Notes under the pieces: generated by a model | The model's input: only the letters and a program-made list of their open reading frames with translations | What the model was told of the DNA's origin: nothing | Databases searched by the model: none | Shown here: in pieces, positions 62,697-63,937 of the stretch | Layout of the letters: each line of letters begins with the position of its first letter | How positions within the stretch are numbered: the first letter of the stretch is position 1 | Translations under genes and position numbers: made by a program | From: Marinobacterium zhoushanense | GTDB lineage: Bacteria; Pseudomonadota; Gammaproteobacteria; Pseudomonadales; Balneatricaceae | Length of the DNA stretch: 63,937 nt | NCBI RefSeq assembly: GCF_014641945.1 | Contig: NZ_BMIJ01000011.1 | Coordinates: forward strand, 1 to 63,937 | Direction: 5' to 3'

Positions 62697-63299
62697 ATGT
62701 TCCTACAGCACATGATGGGGGTGTTGTATCACCCTAAAAAAGAGTGGAATGCCATACGCAATGAGCATTACTCGACTACCCATGTGTTCCTGAGCCAAAT
62801 CAGCATATTAGCGGCCATACCGGCTGTAGCACTGTTTATCGGCACTACCCAGGTCGGATGGAGTTTGACCGGCTCCGATTACGTGACGCTAAGTATCTCC
62901 AGTGCTTTACCCGCAGCGATCGCTTTCTATATCGCGATGTGGGTCGCGGTCGGCTTTATTGCCTATGCCGTGCACTGGATGGAGAAGACGTACGGAGGTA
63001 ACGTCAGCTTCGACGAGTGTATGGTATTGGTTACCTTTACTGCCACTCCGCTGTTTCTTGCTGGCTTGGCAGGTCTCTACCCGATGTTGTGGTTCAACGT
63101 GATCGTGGGATTGATTGCATTGTCCTACTCAATCTACCTGCTATACAGCGGCGTGCCGGAGATTATGCAGATTCCGGAAGATAGAGCCTTCTTTTTCTCA
63201 ACCTCGATTCTGACGGTGGGGTTAGTCGTGCTGGTTGGTTTGCTTGCTGCTACGGCCATTCTTTGGGGGACCTTCGTCCCACTTAGCTACGTAGGCTAA
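62697..63299 (+). CDS. Yip1 family membrane protein
   Basis: A 200-aa protein with about five TM helices, starting with the Yip1-domain-like MMGVLYHPKKEWNAIRNEHYS. Bacterial Yip1-domain proteins have no assigned function. AGGAGG precedes the ATG. It is 125 nt after ctaB and probably a separate gene. Confidence 0.82.
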   Translation: MFLQHMMGVLYHPKKEWNAIRNEHYSTTHVFLSQISILAAIPAVALFIGTTQVGWSLTGSDYVTLSISSALPAAIAFYIAMWVAVGFIAYAVHWMEKTYGGNVSFDECMVLVTFTATPLFLAGLAGLYPMLWFNVIVGLIALSYSIYLLYSGVPEIMQIPEDRAFFFSTSILTVGLVVLVGLLAATAILWGTFVPLSYVG

Positions 63300-63421
63300 T
63301 TCCGAAACTTAAAGCAGATGAAGGAGGGGGAGCTGTGCTTCCCCCTTTAGGTTTGATTAACCTGAAACTAAGCCCAGCGCAGATCTGTCGATACATTTTG
63401 AAAATTTTTTACAGTGCCCTG

Positions 63422-63449
63422 TTGACTCCCTTGGGGAGGTCTGTAGAAT
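63422..63449 (+). promoter_or_regulatory. rRNA operon promoter P1
   Basis: TTGACT (63422-63427) and TAGAAT (63444-63449) spaced by 16 nt, followed by a GC-rich discriminator (GCGCCTCCTCGC). An A/T tract at 63396-63412 just upstream may act as an UP element. Typical strong rrn promoter. Confidence 0.8.
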
Positions 63450-63584
63450 GCGCCTCCTCGCTTGAGCTGAACGCCTTCAGAGGTTGATCGGGGTCAAGTG
63501 AGGCGGTCTCCAAGATGTTGAATTCATTGTGTATTTTTTGAATTTGATACGAAGAGGTCGCGGTGAAAAAGCGAAAATAAACGC

Positions 63585-63612
63585 TTGACACCGAACGCTG
63601 AGGCGGTAAGAT
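63585..63612 (+). promoter_or_regulatory. rRNA operon promoter P2
   Basis: An exact TTGACA (63585-63590) and TAAGAT (63607-63612) are spaced by 16 nt, with a discriminator (ATGCGCCTCGC) that resembles that of P1. Transcription would start about 208 nt before the 16S gene. Confidence 0.85.
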
Positions 63613-63663
63613 ATGCGCCTCGCTTGAGACGACGGATTCGGTAGTAAACAAGTCGCTCAGCAC

Positions 63664-63675
63664 GCTCTTTAACAA
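63664..63675 (+). promoter_or_regulatory. rrn leader antitermination site (boxA)
   Basis: GCTCTTTAACAA matches the rrn boxA consensus; GTGTGGGCGC at 63692-63701 resembles boxC. These sites let Nus factors prevent early termination of rRNA transcription. Confidence 0.85.
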
Positions 63676-63826
63676 GTCGATCAGGTAATTCGTGTGGGCG
63701 CTTGTCGGGATCTAAGCACACAAAGCTTAAATCTCAAGACAAGCAACCTATATGTGAATTCATTTAGCGTTGTTTATACCTTGAGCGAACGAAGGGAAGC
63801 TTGCTTCCTGAAGTTCAACTGATTTT

Positions 63827-63937
63827 AAACTGAAGAGTTTGATCATGGCTCAGATTGAACGCTGGCGGCAGGCCTAACACATGCAAGTCGAGCGGTAGAT
63901 CACCTTCGGGTGATTGAGAGCGGCGGACGGGTGAGTA
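63827..63937 (+). rRNA. rrs: 16S rRNA, 5' part
   Basis: The 5' end matches the E. coli 16S start aligned at AAACTGAAGAGTTTGATC, followed by ATGGCTCAGATTGAACGC. The gene runs out of the window after about 111 nt, through the V1 region. It is preceded by tandem rrn promoters and boxA. Confidence 0.98.

Noticed and set aside
63409..63721. Short minus-strand open frames in the rrn leader
   Set aside because: They overlap the rRNA promoters and boxA, so are not expected to be genes.

Overview
The window reads as a chromosomal stretch of a gammaproteobacterium with moderately high GC. It lies between two ribosomal RNA loci: base 1 falls in the 3' part of a 5S rRNA-like sequence followed by a terminator, and the last 111 bases are the start of a 16S rRNA gene. 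The protein set (ImuA-ImuB-DnaE2, Kbl-Tdh, RlmE, RlmJ, PurT, IlvIH/IlvY/IlvC, MsrPQ and a Cox cluster with DUF2970 and DUF2909 proteins) fits an aerobic, free-living, probably aquatic gammaproteobacterium. I do not assign a genus. I see no prophage, transposase, CRISPR array or tRNA.

Layout. 1-5736: 5S remnant, terminator, then an SOS mutagenesis cassette (imuA-imuB-dnaE2) behind a near-consensus LexA box. 5778-10443 (minus): a ferritin-like protein and an arsenic operon read arsR, permease, thioredoxin-like protein, arsenate-dedicated GAPDH, arsJ. 10605-12823: threonine catabolism (kbl-tdh). 12875-15995 (minus): dapA, a terminator-bounded intergenic region that may encode a small RNA, and a Tat-exported PhoX phosphatase. 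16141-24080: VOC protein, clpB with heat-shock promoters, an AT-rich orphan membrane gene, an rRNA/tRNA methyltransferase, an FAD oxidoreductase, rlmE and a cupin. 24237-29426 (minus): two DUF1127 paralogues with matching upstream regions, a metallophosphoesterase, a PchP-like phosphatase and an EAL/HDOD protein. 29549-36132: a LysR regulator divergent from a glutathionyl-hydroquinone reductase, followed by a LigB dioxygenase, GFA and SDR proteins, a DUF4399 protein, a lipoprotein and ferredoxin-NADP reductase. 36324-40601 (minus): a membrane GGDEF/EAL receptor with its own solute-binding protein. 41010-44947: purT, a REC-PilZ-like regulator, a lipoprotein, rlmJ and a small unknown gene. 45364-49990: branched-chain amino acid genes ilvI, ilvH, ilvY and ilvC. 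50197-53842: patatin, pssA, msrPQ. 53998-62571: small genes, then the aa3 cytochrome c oxidase locus with assembly factors and heme A synthesis. 62697-63299: Yip1 protein. 63422-63937: rrn promoters, boxA and the 16S start.

The observations I would follow first are: (1) the receptor and solute-binding protein pair at 36324-40601, which has no ABC permease or ATPase beside it and looks like a periplasmic ligand-to-c-di-GMP signalling unit; (2) the structured 5' leader of the cox operon at 54917-55047, where one segment can form two mutually exclusive stems; (3) the 59-nt upstream blocks of the two DUF1127 genes, which keep two motifs at identical spacing; (4) the promoter-to-terminator unit between phoX and dapA; and (5) the 5S rRNA end that lacks about 40 internal bases. 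All functions are assigned by reading the translated sequence; no database search was run.
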